A stretch of DNA of 42,975 nt from Sphingomonas sp. IW22 (GCF_041321155.1 NZ_JBGGWB010000012.1:1-42975); one strand, 5' to 3'. Shown: positions 1 to 8,658, counted from the stretch's first letter. The notes: a model not told the origin generated them from the sequence alone. Made by a program: numbers and translations.

Positions 1-443
1 CTCTCCGTCGAACTCAAGACTACACAAAACCGCTACAATCCGGCATATCCGGCACTCAACGAGCGCACGCTATTACCAAATCGACGAGATCGGAGATCGG
101 CATCCCACCCTCTCCGCCATTTCCCGTTCGCCGGCGAGCTTATCTACCGGAAATTGCCTCGATCCCAGCCGTATAGCGCGCACATCGTTACCTGCTGCTT
201 TCCCGGCTTGATCACAGCTTCCCTGCCGTGCTGAACGCTGGGGGGGGGTGATCGCGTCGCCCGAGATATGTTCCGCCTGTCGTCGGCCATTCGCGCGCGC
301 TTCACTCAGTTGGCGGTCTTGCTTCGTCATTCCTTGGAAATGGTCCGACTGAACGTCAGCATGGCCCACCGTTGCCATTGGATCGAACGACGGGACGACG
401 GCCGGTGCCGACTTTCGGCAGACGAACTGCCGCTTCCAAACCT
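1..443. other. Left flank with no recognisable gene
   Basis: No reading frame here resembles a known family. The longest open frame on the minus strand (about 73-447, TTG start overlapping the stop of the downstream tolC-like gene) has low-complexity, Gln/Arg-rich content and no domain I recognise, so I do not call it. A run of nine G residues lies at 240-248. No terminator-like hairpin with a T tract is obvious after the outer membrane gene that ends at 444. Confidence 0.5.
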
Positions 444-1835
444 TCAAAGCCCCAATTGCGCGCGATCAACGGTGGCGGCTACAAGTTCGGCGCGAGCGGC
501 CGATCGGCGATACTCGGCGTCCAGCTGGCGCAGGCGCGCATCGGCGGCGCTCTCTTCGCGCAGGTTGACGACGATGAAGTCGCTGGCGCCGAGCTGGAAG
601 CGGCGTCGCTCGGCCTCAGCCATTCGGTTCGCAAGCGCGGTCTCGTCGGCGGCAAGGGCGAGCAGACGGTCGGCGGTGGTCGCCTGGATGGCGAGGCCGT
701 TCACCTCAACGAGAATCTGGTCCTCAATCAGCTTGCGGCGCAACCGCAGGCCATCGGCCTCTGCCGCGGCCTCAGCAATCTTACCGCGCGCGGCCCGCCG
801 TTCGAGCGGGAGCGAAAATCGCAAGCCAACGATCCCCTCGGCGGGCGTGCGCGATGCCCCGCCCAAGCCCACCGGCCCCACATCCTTGGCAGCCTCGGCG
901 CGGATGTCTAGGCGCGGGCGCAAGTCGTTCTCGGCCAGCAGGCGCTTCACCTCGACCTGGTCGAGGCGGACGAGGATCGCTTCAAGGTCGGGCCGCTCGA
1001 TCCGCTGGGCGAGGTCGGGGCCAAGCGCGGGAAGGCGCAACTCGGGGAAGCGATCGGGCAAGCGAGCTGCGGCAGGGACAATGGGCTCACCGGTTTCGCC
1101 GCGGAGATAGAAGGACAGCGCGTTGGCGGCGGTCGCGAGTTCCTGTTCGGCGCGCACCAGGAGAGTCTCACGCCGCACAATGTTCTGGCGGTTTTCGGTC
1201 CCCAGGATCTGCGGCCGCGCGCCCAGGACGATCTGACGCTCAATCGACGCCTGACGCTCGGTAGCAAGAGCCAACAGGTCACGATAGACACGCACACGCA
1301 TCCCTGCGGCGACCCATGCCTGATAGGCGTCAATCGCCCGCCGCTGTACCCCGATCGCCACCATTTCGCGATCGAGGCGGGCCAGCGAAATGTCACCGCC
1401 AGCCAGCCCCAGCCGCCCGCGCCGCTCGTCGATCAGCCGGTCACGCATGAGGGAAAAAACCGCCCCGACCTTCACTTCGCCCAGCCGGTTGGTAAACGCC
1501 TTGTCCTCATAGATCGGAAAGTCGCCGCGTGAGAGGCGATATCCGCCGTAGAGGTAGCCGCCATTGTTCGCGAGCGGGCGTGTCGCACGCCCCTCGATCA
1601 CGGTGCCGTCATAATAGCCCAGCAGCCGCGACTGAGCCTCGCCTTCAAAAAGAAGGTCGAACGCGCCCTCTGCCGACAGCCGGCGGCCATCGGCCTGCCG
1701 CTCACGCGTGATCGCCTCCAGGATCGCGGGGGCATGGGTAGCGGAAGAGCGCAGCACCTCGTCCAGCATCAGCGGCTGCGCGGCCGCGGGTGTGACGGAA
1801 AACAGAGCGGCGAAGATCGCCAGCACGCGGATCAT
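444..1835 (-). CDS. TolC-family outer membrane channel protein
   Basis: This is the predicted outer membrane exit duct of the ABC/HlyD/TolC system encoded just upstream. Residues 1-19 form a signal peptide ending in AAA before QP. The rest (463 aa in total, the usual TolC family length) consists of long alanine-, arginine- and glutamate-rich helices in two similar halves, with the family feature 'RPDLEAILVRLDQVEVKRLLAENDLRPRL' type repeat around residues 285-315, seen here as ERPDLEAI followed by LAENDLRPRLD. The ATG overlaps the stop of the hlyD-like gene by 4 bases (ATGA), so the two are probably translationally coupled. It is last in the operon. TolC-family membership is clear. The cargo is unknown, and nothing here shows whether it also serves other pumps. 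Confidence 0.88.
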   Translation of the reverse strand: MIRVLAIFAALFSVTPAAAQPLMLDEVLRSSATHAPAILEAITRERQADGRRLSAEGAFDLLFEGEAQSRLLGYYDGTVIEGRATRPLANNGGYLYGGYRLSRGDFPIYEDKAFTNRLGEVKVGAVFSLMRDRLIDERRGRLGLAGGDISLARLDREMVAIGVQRRAIDAYQAWVAAGMRVRVYRDLLALATERQASIERQIVLGARPQILGTENRQNIVRRETLLVRAEQELATAANALSFYLRGETGEPIVPAAARLPDRFPELRLPALGPDLAQRIERPDLEAILVRLDQVEVKRLLAENDLRPRLDIRAEAAKDVGPVGLGGASRTPAEGIVGLRFSLPLERRAARGKIAEAAAEADGLRLRRKLIEDQILVEVNGLAIQATTADRLLALAADETALANRMAEAERRRFQLGASDFIVVNLREESAADARLRQLDAEYRRSAARAELVAATVDRAQLGL

Positions 1836-2890
1836 TTCTTTACCTTTGCCACGGGTTCAGGCGTTGCGCCCTTTCCTTCGTCGGCGGGGCGGCGGAACTC
1901 GAGCGGGAAGTCGTTGAGCTGGCGCCAGAGTTCGTAGCCGACGCTGACCGTTTCCATCTGAATCCACCCGCGCACCTTGGCGCCAAGGCGGACATAATCG
2001 GCGCTCGGCCAGCCGGGCTTGCCGGGCATCGGTTCGACCAGGACGCGGAACAGGCCCGTTGCCTGAGCCGAAGGGTCAATGGAGCGGACGCGCCCATCGA
2101 ACATCCCTTGCGCGATCGAGGGCCAGCCGCTGAACTGAACCGCTGGCCACCCTTCAAAGGCGAGGCGGACGGGACGGCCGGGGCGGATCACAGCGATGTC
2201 GCGGCCGTCGACCATCAGCTCGACAACGCGGACCGGCGCTTCGGGCGCGAGTGTCGCCAGTCGATCGCCCGCCGCGACCAGCGTCGCACCGGCGCCGGCG
2301 TTGATCGACTGGATGCGCCCGTCGCGGGGTGCGCGCACGGTCTGCGCCGACTGGCGATTGAGCGTTACGTCGACGCGGCTCAGCTTCGCGCGCGCCTCGG
2401 CCAGCTTGGCGCGGTGGTCGGCGACCTTGATCTGCGACGCTTCGTAATCGCGGCGCGCCGCAAGCCCCTCGGCAAGCAACTGGCCCGATCGACCGACGTC
2501 GATCTGCGCCACCGCCATCGCTTGCTGGGCGGCGGCGATCTCGGCCAGCACCTGCGCACGCTCGGCGGCAAGCCGGGCGAGGAGATTGGGGTCGTTGTCG
2601 ACGATCCGCGCGATCGGCTCACCCCGGCGCACCCGGTCGCCGTCGCGGACATACCAGCGCTCGACCCGGCCGGGAACGAGGGCGGTTACGTCCTGTACCC
2701 GATCCTCAGGGTCAAGCGCGGCAACCTGTCCTGCACCGGCAGAGGTCTGGACCCACGGCACGAAGACCAGGATCGCCGCGACCACCGCGATGCCGACCGC
2801 GATCAGCCAGCCAACGACGCGCGTCACCCCTGGCGGACGGATGCCGGCCAGCGTCGGGAAATGGATCATGTGTTCAGGCTGGAAGGACAT
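1832..2890 (-). CDS. HlyD-family periplasmic adaptor
   Basis: Membrane fusion protein expected to bridge the inner membrane ABC protein and the TolC-like channel. One N-terminal membrane segment (VVGWLIAVGIAVVAAILVFV) is followed by a biotinyl-lipoyl-like half motif (LVPGRVERWYVRDGDRVRRG), a long alanine-rich coiled-coil hairpin, the second lipoyl half (VRAPRDGRIQSINAGAGATL) and a beta-barrel part with paired GWP motifs. The C-terminus carries YELWRQLNDFPLEF. I chose the ATG at 2890 over the one at 2911 because GAAGGAGG lies 5 bases upstream of it. This start still lies inside the 3' end of the ABC gene (17-base overlap), so the genes are coupled. From memory, the GWP and YELWRQLN features also occur in a poorly characterised adaptor group of Bacteroidetes. 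That link needs a search. Confidence 0.88.
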   Translation of the reverse strand: MSFQPEHMIHFPTLAGIRPPGVTRVVGWLIAVGIAVVAAILVFVPWVQTSAGAGQVAALDPEDRVQDVTALVPGRVERWYVRDGDRVRRGEPIARIVDNDPNLLARLAAERAQVLAEIAAAQQAMAVAQIDVGRSGQLLAEGLAARRDYEASQIKVADHRAKLAEARAKLSRVDVTLNRQSAQTVRAPRDGRIQSINAGAGATLVAAGDRLATLAPEAPVRVVELMVDGRDIAVIRPGRPVRLAFEGWPAVQFSGWPSIAQGMFDGRVRSIDPSAQATGLFRVLVEPMPGKPGWPSADYVRLGAKVRGWIQMETVSVGYELWRQLNDFPLEFRRPADEGKGATPEPVAKVKK

Positions 2891-4556
2891 CGCTGCCTCC
2901 TTCGCTGGCAAGGGCGATTAGCTCCGCCTCGGTTCCGCAGCGGCGCTGTTCGTGCGCGCCCAGCCAGAGCGCGCCGTCGCGGGCCATCCCCTGTGGCCGG
3001 CGGGTGAACTGGAGTACCGTCGTAGCTCCGCGCAGGCGGGCGAGCACGGCGTCGAGCCGTGCTGACGGCAACAGGTCGTAGAGCGGCGACAGGACAAGCA
3101 GCTTGGGCCGGGCGAGCAGCGCGGCGGCAAGCTTGAGCGCCATCAGTTCGCCTACCGACAAAGGCCAGCCCGAGGTGGAGACGATCGTGTCCAATCCGTC
3201 AGCCAGGCTGCCCAGCCGCTCGGCGAGGCCGACCGTCTCCAGCGCCTCCACCATCCGGGCGGCATCGCCAGAGGCTGCCAGCGTCAGATAGTCGCGGATC
3301 GACATCTCGACGAAGCTCGGTCGATCGAGCACCATCACCTCGGCACGCAGGCGATAGGTGTCGAAGCCGCCGATATCGCGTCCGCCCACGATGACCAGCC
3401 CGCGTGTGGGGGTGTGGTGCCGCTTGAGGAGCATCGCCAGCTCCCGCTCAACGCCGGGGGCGGCGACGACGGCCAGCTGTTCGCCTGATCCTACCTCGAA
3501 ATCGAAGCGGTGTCCGTTATGCTCGACCCGGGACAGGCGGATCGCGCCATCGGCGGGACCTTCACCCATCGCCTTGCCCGCTTCCTGCGGCACGTCCCAG
3601 AACAGTGACAACTCCTCAAGGCCGGCGGCCAGATCGTATAGCGCCTCCAGATACGGCCCGAATTGCGCGATGCCGTAGAAGACGCCCGACAGGATCAGCT
3701 CGGCGGCGACCAACTGGCCGATCGAGAGCTGCCCCTGAATAATCAGCCAACCGCCCAGCGCCAGCAGCGCGGCACTAGCGACGGCGTACACGAACAACAG
3801 CGCCAGTGTCTGGGCGAAGGTATAGCGGAAGTGGCGGCGATGCGCCGCGACATAGCCGGCGGTCACCGCTTCCGACCGGTCCATAGCAAAGTCCAGGTGG
3901 CGGCCGGACTTGTAGAAGCCGTTCGAGCCCCCGACACTTTCCAGCCAGTGCGCGGCGGCGTGCTTGGCGTGGCTTTTTGCAACAGCGCTGCGGATCGCGC
4001 CCGATGCCCAAAGCTGCCATATCAGGAACAGCGCCAACGCCAGCACGACGTTGAAGGCGAGGAAAAAGGGGTGGTAGAAACTCGTGACGACGAGGCCGAC
4101 CGCACCCTGAAGGACAATGGTGAAGCCGCCGATCAGCAAGCTGGGCAGCGCCTTCTGCACGGTCATCAGGTCGAAATAGCGGTTGAACAAGTCGCCGCGC
4201 CGCGTATCGGCAAAAAATGGGTTCTGTGCGTGGACGGCGCGGATCGTGATTTCTGCGACGATGCGCGCAAACAGCCGTCGTTCGAACTGCGCCAGCAGGT
4301 GGACGCGGAACGCGGCCAGCACGCCGGCCATCAGCAGCAGTAGGAACAGCAGCCCCGCCAGCGTGAACAAGGGCGCCGGTAACGCGGTGTTGGCGACCGA
4401 GTTGATGAGCAGCTGCACCGAGATCGGCGTCGCCAGTGACAGCAGCGAAATAGCGATGCCGTACACCACCGCCAGCCGCACGAACGCAGCATCGGGTGCC
4501 AGCACCAGCGCGATCCATCCTGCAAAGGCCCGTATGCCCGGGCGCTTGTCCGCCAT
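2874..4556 (-). CDS. ABC exporter-like protein with a degenerate ATPase domain
   Basis: 560 aa. Residues about 15-300 form a six-helix ABC exporter membrane domain of the peptide/bacteriocin type with no N-terminal peptidase domain (hydrophobic stretches near 29-51, 63-84, 140-183, 248-272, 276-300). Residues about 335-555 align with an ABC ATPase domain, but every catalytic motif is altered. Walker A reads VAAPGVERELAM (362-375 region), with Arg371 in place of Lys and Glu372 in place of Ser/Thr. The signature is LSVGE (466-470). Walker B ends LLVLSP (486-491), with Ser-Pro in place of Asp-Glu. The H-loop reads FTRR with no His. The frame is intact and the hydrophobic pattern is kept, so this is not random decay. 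It is first in an operon with hlyD-like and tolC-like genes. It may act with an active partner encoded elsewhere or work without ATP hydrolysis. Confidence 0.85.
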   Translation of the reverse strand: MADKRPGIRAFAGWIALVLAPDAAFVRLAVVYGIAISLLSLATPISVQLLINSVANTALPAPLFTLAGLLFLLLLMAGVLAAFRVHLLAQFERRLFARIVAEITIRAVHAQNPFFADTRRGDLFNRYFDLMTVQKALPSLLIGGFTIVLQGAVGLVVTSFYHPFFLAFNVVLALALFLIWQLWASGAIRSAVAKSHAKHAAAHWLESVGGSNGFYKSGRHLDFAMDRSEAVTAGYVAAHRRHFRYTFAQTLALLFVYAVASAALLALGGWLIIQGQLSIGQLVAAELILSGVFYGIAQFGPYLEALYDLAAGLEELSLFWDVPQEAGKAMGEGPADGAIRLSRVEHNGHRFDFEVGSGEQLAVVAAPGVERELAMLLKRHHTPTRGLVIVGGRDIGGFDTYRLRAEVMVLDRPSFVEMSIRDYLTLAASGDAARMVEALETVGLAERLGSLADGLDTIVSTSGWPLSVGELMALKLAAALLARPKLLVLSPLYDLLPSARLDAVLARLRGATTVLQFTRRPQGMARDGALWLGAHEQRRCGTEAELIALASEGGSDVLPA

Positions 4557-4643
4557 TGCCTGTCCTCCCTGATAGACGGGCTATCTGAGCGACGTAGATT
4601 ATTGGAGCAACCGAGCGCGGGCTATATGTCCTATAGGGTTATC

Positions 4644-5537
4644 CTATTGCGCAACATCCCGAAGCAATTGAGCAATGGTCAGAAATGCTGGCGCCCGTCC
4701 GGTGCCGGCGCGCCAGGCCAGACCGATCTCGCGATACTGCCGCCCGCCTGCGAACGGGCGAACGATCACCTCGTCGCCGCCACGTATTTCCTGCCGGACG
4801 TACAGGCGGGGTAGAAGGGCGAGGCCCATACCCATGCCCGCCATCTGGCGGATCGCGTCGAGGCTGGTGCCCTCATAGTCACGCAGCACATGCGCGCCGG
4901 CCGCCTCCGCCAGGGCCGCGACCTGCTCGCTCATCCGGTATTGCGGCTGGAGCGTCAGCAGCCCCCGCCCCTCCAGGTCGGCAACAGCTATTGCCTCCCG
5001 CTTTTTTAACGGATCGTCGGCTGCCATGCCAAGGAACAGCGGCTCGCGGAACAGCCGCTCCACATGCAGGCTGCGGTCGTCGATCGGAAGCTGGACGAGA
5101 ATGACGTCGTGGCTGCCGTCGGCGAGCAGCTCGACCAGCATGTTGGGCAAGCCTTCGCGCACATGGACGCGAAGGTCGGGGCTGGTCGCGTGCAGCCGCG
5201 CGACGAGCTGGGGCAGGATATATGGCCCCAGTGTCGGCGAGACACCCAGGCGGATCGTGCCCGACAGCGCATCGCTACGCCGTTCGGCCAGCGCCTCGAA
5301 CGCGGCGACCTCCGCCAGCACGCGACGCGCGCTCGCCACCGCCTCGCGTCCCAGCGGGGTCAGGATCGCCTTGCTGGCGCCGCGCTCTACCACCCGGCCG
5401 CCCAGCATCGCCTCCACCAGCTGGATCTGCTGCGAAAAGCTGGGCTGCGATACGCCGACTGACGCGGCGCCGCGCGTGAAGCTGGCGTGATCGCCCAGCG
5501 CGATCAGGTAACGGAGTTGGCGCAGGGTCGGGTACAT
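4644..5537 (-). CDS. LysR-family transcriptional regulator (OxyR-like by sequence)
   Basis: 297 aa. The N-terminal winged helix-turn-helix (about residues 3-62) has the typical LysR pattern, TLRQLRYLIALGDHASFTRG followed by VSQPSFSQQI and LTPLG. The effector domain fills the rest (about 90-290). The first helix resembles OxyR proteins, but the chain has no cysteine, so it cannot use the OxyR disulfide switch. The open frame extends upstream to 5717, but those 60 residues are not LysR-like, so I start at the ATG at 5537. The gene points towards the exporter operon 87 bases downstream and could be its regulator or be co-transcribed with it. LysR proteins more often control a divergent gene, and no divergent gene is present here. 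Confidence 0.9.
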   Translation of the reverse strand: MYPTLRQLRYLIALGDHASFTRGAASVGVSQPSFSQQIQLVEAMLGGRVVERGASKAILTPLGREAVASARRVLAEVAAFEALAERRSDALSGTIRLGVSPTLGPYILPQLVARLHATSPDLRVHVREGLPNMLVELLADGSHDVILVQLPIDDRSLHVERLFREPLFLGMAADDPLKKREAIAVADLEGRGLLTLQPQYRMSEQVAALAEAAGAHVLRDYEGTSLDAIRQMAGMGMGLALLPRLYVRQEIRGGDEVIVRPFAGGRQYREIGLAWRAGTGRAPAFLTIAQLLRDVAQ

Positions 5538-5761
5538 GGACAAGGGCTTCGTTTCTAAACTTCGAAGCGTGCGACGTCGACTATTACTCGAGTGGTACAG
5601 ATCCTCGATCAGCTTGCATCGCGCGCGCCAATTCAGCGAGCGACAGCCGCCGCGCCGAAGCTGTGAAAAAGCGGCGGCATGTGCTGAAACCGCCGCATCG
5701 TCGGCGCGGAATCGCAACCCTCAGGTCCGTTTCTTTCGCTAAACAAGGTTGCACGCCGTCT

Positions 5762-6649
5762 TCAGCGACGAGCGTCCTGAAGCAGAACATCCTCGACCCG
5801 CGTCCATCGCATTCCGGGGTAACGATCGTTGTCGAACGGCGCGTCGAGCATACCCTCCCCCGCAAACAGGTTGCGCATATATTGCATGCCCTGCCACGCG
5901 GGATAGATCTCGCCCGCCTTGCCCGGCGCGACGCGCTTGGCGACGGCGATCACCAAGCCCAGCGACCCGACGGTGCCCGCAGGCATCACGCGATAGCGAC
6001 GGCCGTGCACCTTGCTGACGATCTCAGCCAGATCACGCGCGCTCACCCGACCGCCGCAAATGTTCAGCGCCCGGGGGCTGGTGTCATCCATGGCGGCGCG
6101 TGCAGTGAACGCGGCGGTGTCGGCAATCGTGGTGAAATCCATCGGCTGGTCCGCGCTGCCCCAGTAAAGCACACGCCGGATCGGGTGCTGGACGATTGGC
6201 ATCGTGCCCGTGAGCATGTCCATGAACGCGCCGTTGAAGACGGAGGTAAGGCGAATATCCGCCTGTTCGGCCCGCGCCTGAAATCGTTTTCGCAGATCGA
6301 GATTGCGATTGGTGCCCGGCGGCAGCTTGCGAAAGTCGATCGCGAAGTCCGATGGAATGAAGCGGGGCACGCCTGCGCGGACTGCCGCGTCGAGCAACCG
6401 CCCCTGTGCGCCAATCACTACGGGTTCCAGCCCGCTGAGCGCCGAGATGACGCATGTCGCACCGGCGACTGCTCCGGTCAGCGACCTTTCGTCATCAAAG
6501 TCCACGATGCGGACATCAGCTCTGCTCGCGGCCAGTTCCTCTGCGGATGCACCACCCCGAGCCAGTGCCACCACCGGCGCGTTCAGTCGCACCAGTTCCT
6601 GCACGATGCGACCGCCCAGGTCCCCGGTTGCTCCCGCCACGACAATCAT
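5762..6649 (-). CDS. NmrA-like NAD(P)-binding protein (atypical short-chain dehydrogenase)
   Basis: 295 aa with an N-terminal Rossmann dinucleotide-binding motif, MIVVAGATGDLGGRIVQEL (GxxGxxG, residues 7-13), and an NmrA/isoflavone-reductase-like body (SALSG, PSDFAIDF, and a C-terminal segment that contacts ligand in the family). The classical Tyr-x-x-x-Lys catalytic pair is not evident at the usual place, as is common for atypical SDRs that sense or bind NAD(P) rather than catalyse. The ATG at 6649 has GGAGGG six bases upstream; the longer TTG frame to 6724 is unlikely. The next gene upstream on the same strand, crp/fnr-like, ends 32 bases away, so the two may be co-transcribed. The substrate or partner is unknown. 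Confidence 0.82.
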   Translation of the reverse strand: MIVVAGATGDLGGRIVQELVRLNAPVVALARGGASAEELAASRADVRIVDFDDERSLTGAVAGATCVISALSGLEPVVIGAQGRLLDAAVRAGVPRFIPSDFAIDFRKLPPGTNRNLDLRKRFQARAEQADIRLTSVFNGAFMDMLTGTMPIVQHPIRRVLYWGSADQPMDFTTIADTAAFTARAAMDDTSPRALNICGGRVSARDLAEIVSKVHGRRYRVMPAGTVGSLGLVIAVAKRVAPGKAGEIYPAWQGMQYMRNLFAGEGMLDAPFDNDRYPGMRWTRVEDVLLQDARR

Positions 6650-6681
6650 AACGCCCTCCGCTGCACACCAAAGATGATCGC

Positions 6682-7464
6682 TCAGGCTGATCGCAGGTTC
6701 CCAAACGAAGCCCAACCTACCCAAAGGCAGGTGTCAGGGCACCTTCCGACCAAAAGCCCGATCAGGTGCCGATACTCAGCCTCCGGAACGCCATAGCTAT
6801 CGCCAGCCAATTCCCTGAGCATCTCTCGGTCACGAACGATGACGCGGCCACGCTTCGACCAGATCATCCCCGCGCCCTCCAGAATGTGCAGCGTAACCGT
6901 CACGCCGCTGCGATCGGCGGAAATCATCTTCCCCAAAAACTCGTGGGTCAGCGCAATTTCGTCGCCGTCGACGCGGTCGTGGCACATCAGCAACCAGCGG
7001 GCGAGCCGGGCCTCCACGCGTTGGCTGGCGTTGGTCGCGGTACTTTGAGCGGATTGGACGAGGACCGTTTGAACATAACGCAGCAGCATCATGCGCAGGC
7101 TTTCGCTCTGTCGAACGGCGTCAAGATAGGCGGCGGAATCGATCGTCAGCGCAGTTGTGCCATCGACCTGCATGAAGGTTTCGTGCGGAGAGCGGTCGGC
7201 ACCAAGCAGCAGACAGGTAGCCGAGACACCCTCGCGCCCGAAAACACCGGCCTCTGTTCGCCGGCCGTGCGCCGTAACCGATACGATTGAGGCCACCCCG
7301 TCTTCCAGGAAATAGACTGTTTCAATCGGAATATTTGGGGTGACGAGCACTTGGTTGCGCGCAATCGGCACGCGCCGCAGATGCGGCATCATCAGCGCCA
7401 AATCGTCAGGGGAAAGTGCTGCGAGCAGGGTGTTGGACGTGCGGAAGCGATCTGGCTGCGACAT
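6682..7464 (-). CDS. Crp/Fnr-family transcriptional regulator, copy 1
   Basis: 260 aa. An N-terminal cyclic-nucleotide-binding-like beta roll (about residues 15-115, including FGREGVSATCLLLGADRSPH) is followed by a long dimer helix and a Crp-type helix-turn-helix (IALTHEFLGKMISADRSGVT). There is no N-terminal cysteine cluster of the FNR type, so oxygen sensing through an iron-sulfur cluster is not supported. The effector is unknown. It is a close paralogue of the next gene upstream (7631-8380), but its C-terminus runs about 15 residues further, with a Cys/Trp-rich end (RCPDTCLWVGWASFGN). I start at the ATG at 7464 (MSQPD), which matches the start of the paralogue, not the ATG at 7476. The nmrA-like gene follows after 32 bases. 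Confidence 0.9.
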   Translation of the reverse strand: MSQPDRFRTSNTLLAALSPDDLALMMPHLRRVPIARNQVLVTPNIPIETVYFLEDGVASIVSVTAHGRRTEAGVFGREGVSATCLLLGADRSPHETFMQVDGTTALTIDSAAYLDAVRQSESLRMMLLRYVQTVLVQSAQSTATNASQRVEARLARWLLMCHDRVDGDEIALTHEFLGKMISADRSGVTVTLHILEGAGMIWSKRGRVIVRDREMLRELAGDSYGVPEAEYRHLIGLLVGRCPDTCLWVGWASFGNLRSA

Positions 7465-7630
7465 GATCGCCCTCACCTCTAGGGCGAAGGCGCAAGCGTC
7501 TCCGGCCGTTCATGCCCCGGAACCGTGCGAACGATGACAGGGACATACCGACCGATCCGGCCCGCGAAGGCTTTGTTGTCCATCCAACATTTCTCGACCG
7601 AATTGCGGCCTGATCGCTCAGCTTGGCCGG

Positions 7631-8380
7631 TCACATTTCAAACCGCGATCTTGCCGTCGCCTGACCAAATGGCCCGATAAGGCGGCGATATTCGGCCTCG
7701 GGCACGCCATAGCCGTCGCCGGCCAACTCCTCGAGCAAGCATCGATTCCGAATGAGTACCCGACCGCGCGTCGCACGGATCATGCCCGCACCCTCCAGGA
7801 TATGCAGCGTGACGGTAACCCCGCTGCGGTCGGCGCAGATCATCATTCCCATGAACTCATGCGTCAGCGCGATCTCGTCACCATCCACGCGATCGTGGCA
7901 CATCAGCAGCCATCGTGCGAGACGGGCCTCGATGCGATGGTGGGCATTTGTGGCAGTGCTCTGGGCAGCTTGCACAAGCACCGTCTGGACGTAGCGCAGC
8001 AGCACCATGTGCAACGTCTCGCTTTGCCGCAGGGCGGCTAGATAAGGCTCCGCATCGATCCGTAGGGCGGTTGCACCATCGACCTGGACAAATGTTTCGT
8101 GCGGCGACCGGTCGGCGGCAAGCAGCAGGCATGTGGCGGACACGCCCTCTAGCCCGAAGATACCGGTTTCTGAGCGCCCGCTTTGGGCCACCACCGACGT
8201 GATCGAACACACACCGCCTTCGGGAAAATAGACATGCTCGATGGGCGCGTGCGGCTTCACCAGCACCTGTCTTCGCGAAAGGTCGACGCGTGCAAGGTGC
8301 GGCGCCAGCAATGCGCGGTCGACGTCCGACAGGGCGCGAAGCAGGATGTTGGAAGTACTGAGCTGATCAGACTGCGACAT
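7631..8380 (-). CDS. Crp/Fnr-family transcriptional regulator, copy 2
   Basis: 249 aa with a cNMP-binding-like domain (about 18-118), a dimerisation helix (about 120-150) and a Crp-type winged helix-turn-helix (about 170-205, ALTHEFMGMMICADRSGVTV). It is strikingly similar to the neighbouring copy 1, especially from residue 125 to 235 (LRYVQTVLVQ, EARLARWLLMCHDRVDGDE). The pair therefore looks like a tandem duplication in which both copies kept full-length domains. No FNR-type cysteine cluster is present. A 166-base spacer separates the two copies, so they may be transcribed separately. It is divergent from the small protein and kinase pair that begins near 8659. The target genes cannot be read from the sequence. 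Confidence 0.9.
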   Translation of the reverse strand: MSQSDQLSTSNILLRALSDVDRALLAPHLARVDLSRRQVLVKPHAPIEHVYFPEGGVCSITSVVAQSGRSETGIFGLEGVSATCLLLAADRSPHETFVQVDGATALRIDAEPYLAALRQSETLHMVLLRYVQTVLVQAAQSTATNAHHRIEARLARWLLMCHDRVDGDEIALTHEFMGMMICADRSGVTVTLHILEGAGMIRATRGRVLIRNRCLLEELAGDGYGVPEAEYRRLIGPFGQATARSRFEM

Positions 8381-8658
8381 GGGCTGCCCATGGTTTTGGG
8401 CGAAAGTTCAAACCACCTTACAGCCGCTCACGCCCTGGTCATCAGCGAACGGTCGCCATGATATAGGAATCTATTTCGAAGATATTACCCCCTGCCCGTT
8501 CCAGCACCGGCCGTATTGGATCCATGCTAAAGAAGGACAATAAGGAAGATTATGCAGTTACTCATCGGGCGCTCTTCCACAAACAACACGGCGATGTGGC
8601 AATTGTTGTCAAAACAACATTGCCTCGCAGACGGGCGAATTTTCGATATGTAGAAGAC

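Noticed and set aside
268..1110. 280-residue plus-strand open frame
   Set aside because: Arg/Ser/Ala-rich shadow of the tolC-like gene on the other strand, without any domain.
4644..5537. Naming the LysR gene oxyR
   Set aside because: The protein has no cysteine, so the defining redox switch is absent.
5663..6796. 377-residue plus-strand open frame
   Set aside because: Antisense to the NmrA-like gene; the composition is not protein-like, while the minus strand has a clear Rossmann motif.
8470..8530. EcfG-type stress promoter (GGAAC plus CGTT) between the Crp/Fnr gene and the kinase pair
   Set aside because: Only a GGAAC on the minus strand fits; the second box at the right distance is a poor match.
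8524..8658. N-terminal extension of the small protein before the kinase
   Set aside because: The extra 45 codons have lower GC and no good ribosome binding site, and the family-like helical part starts after the ATG at 8659; kept only as an alternative start.
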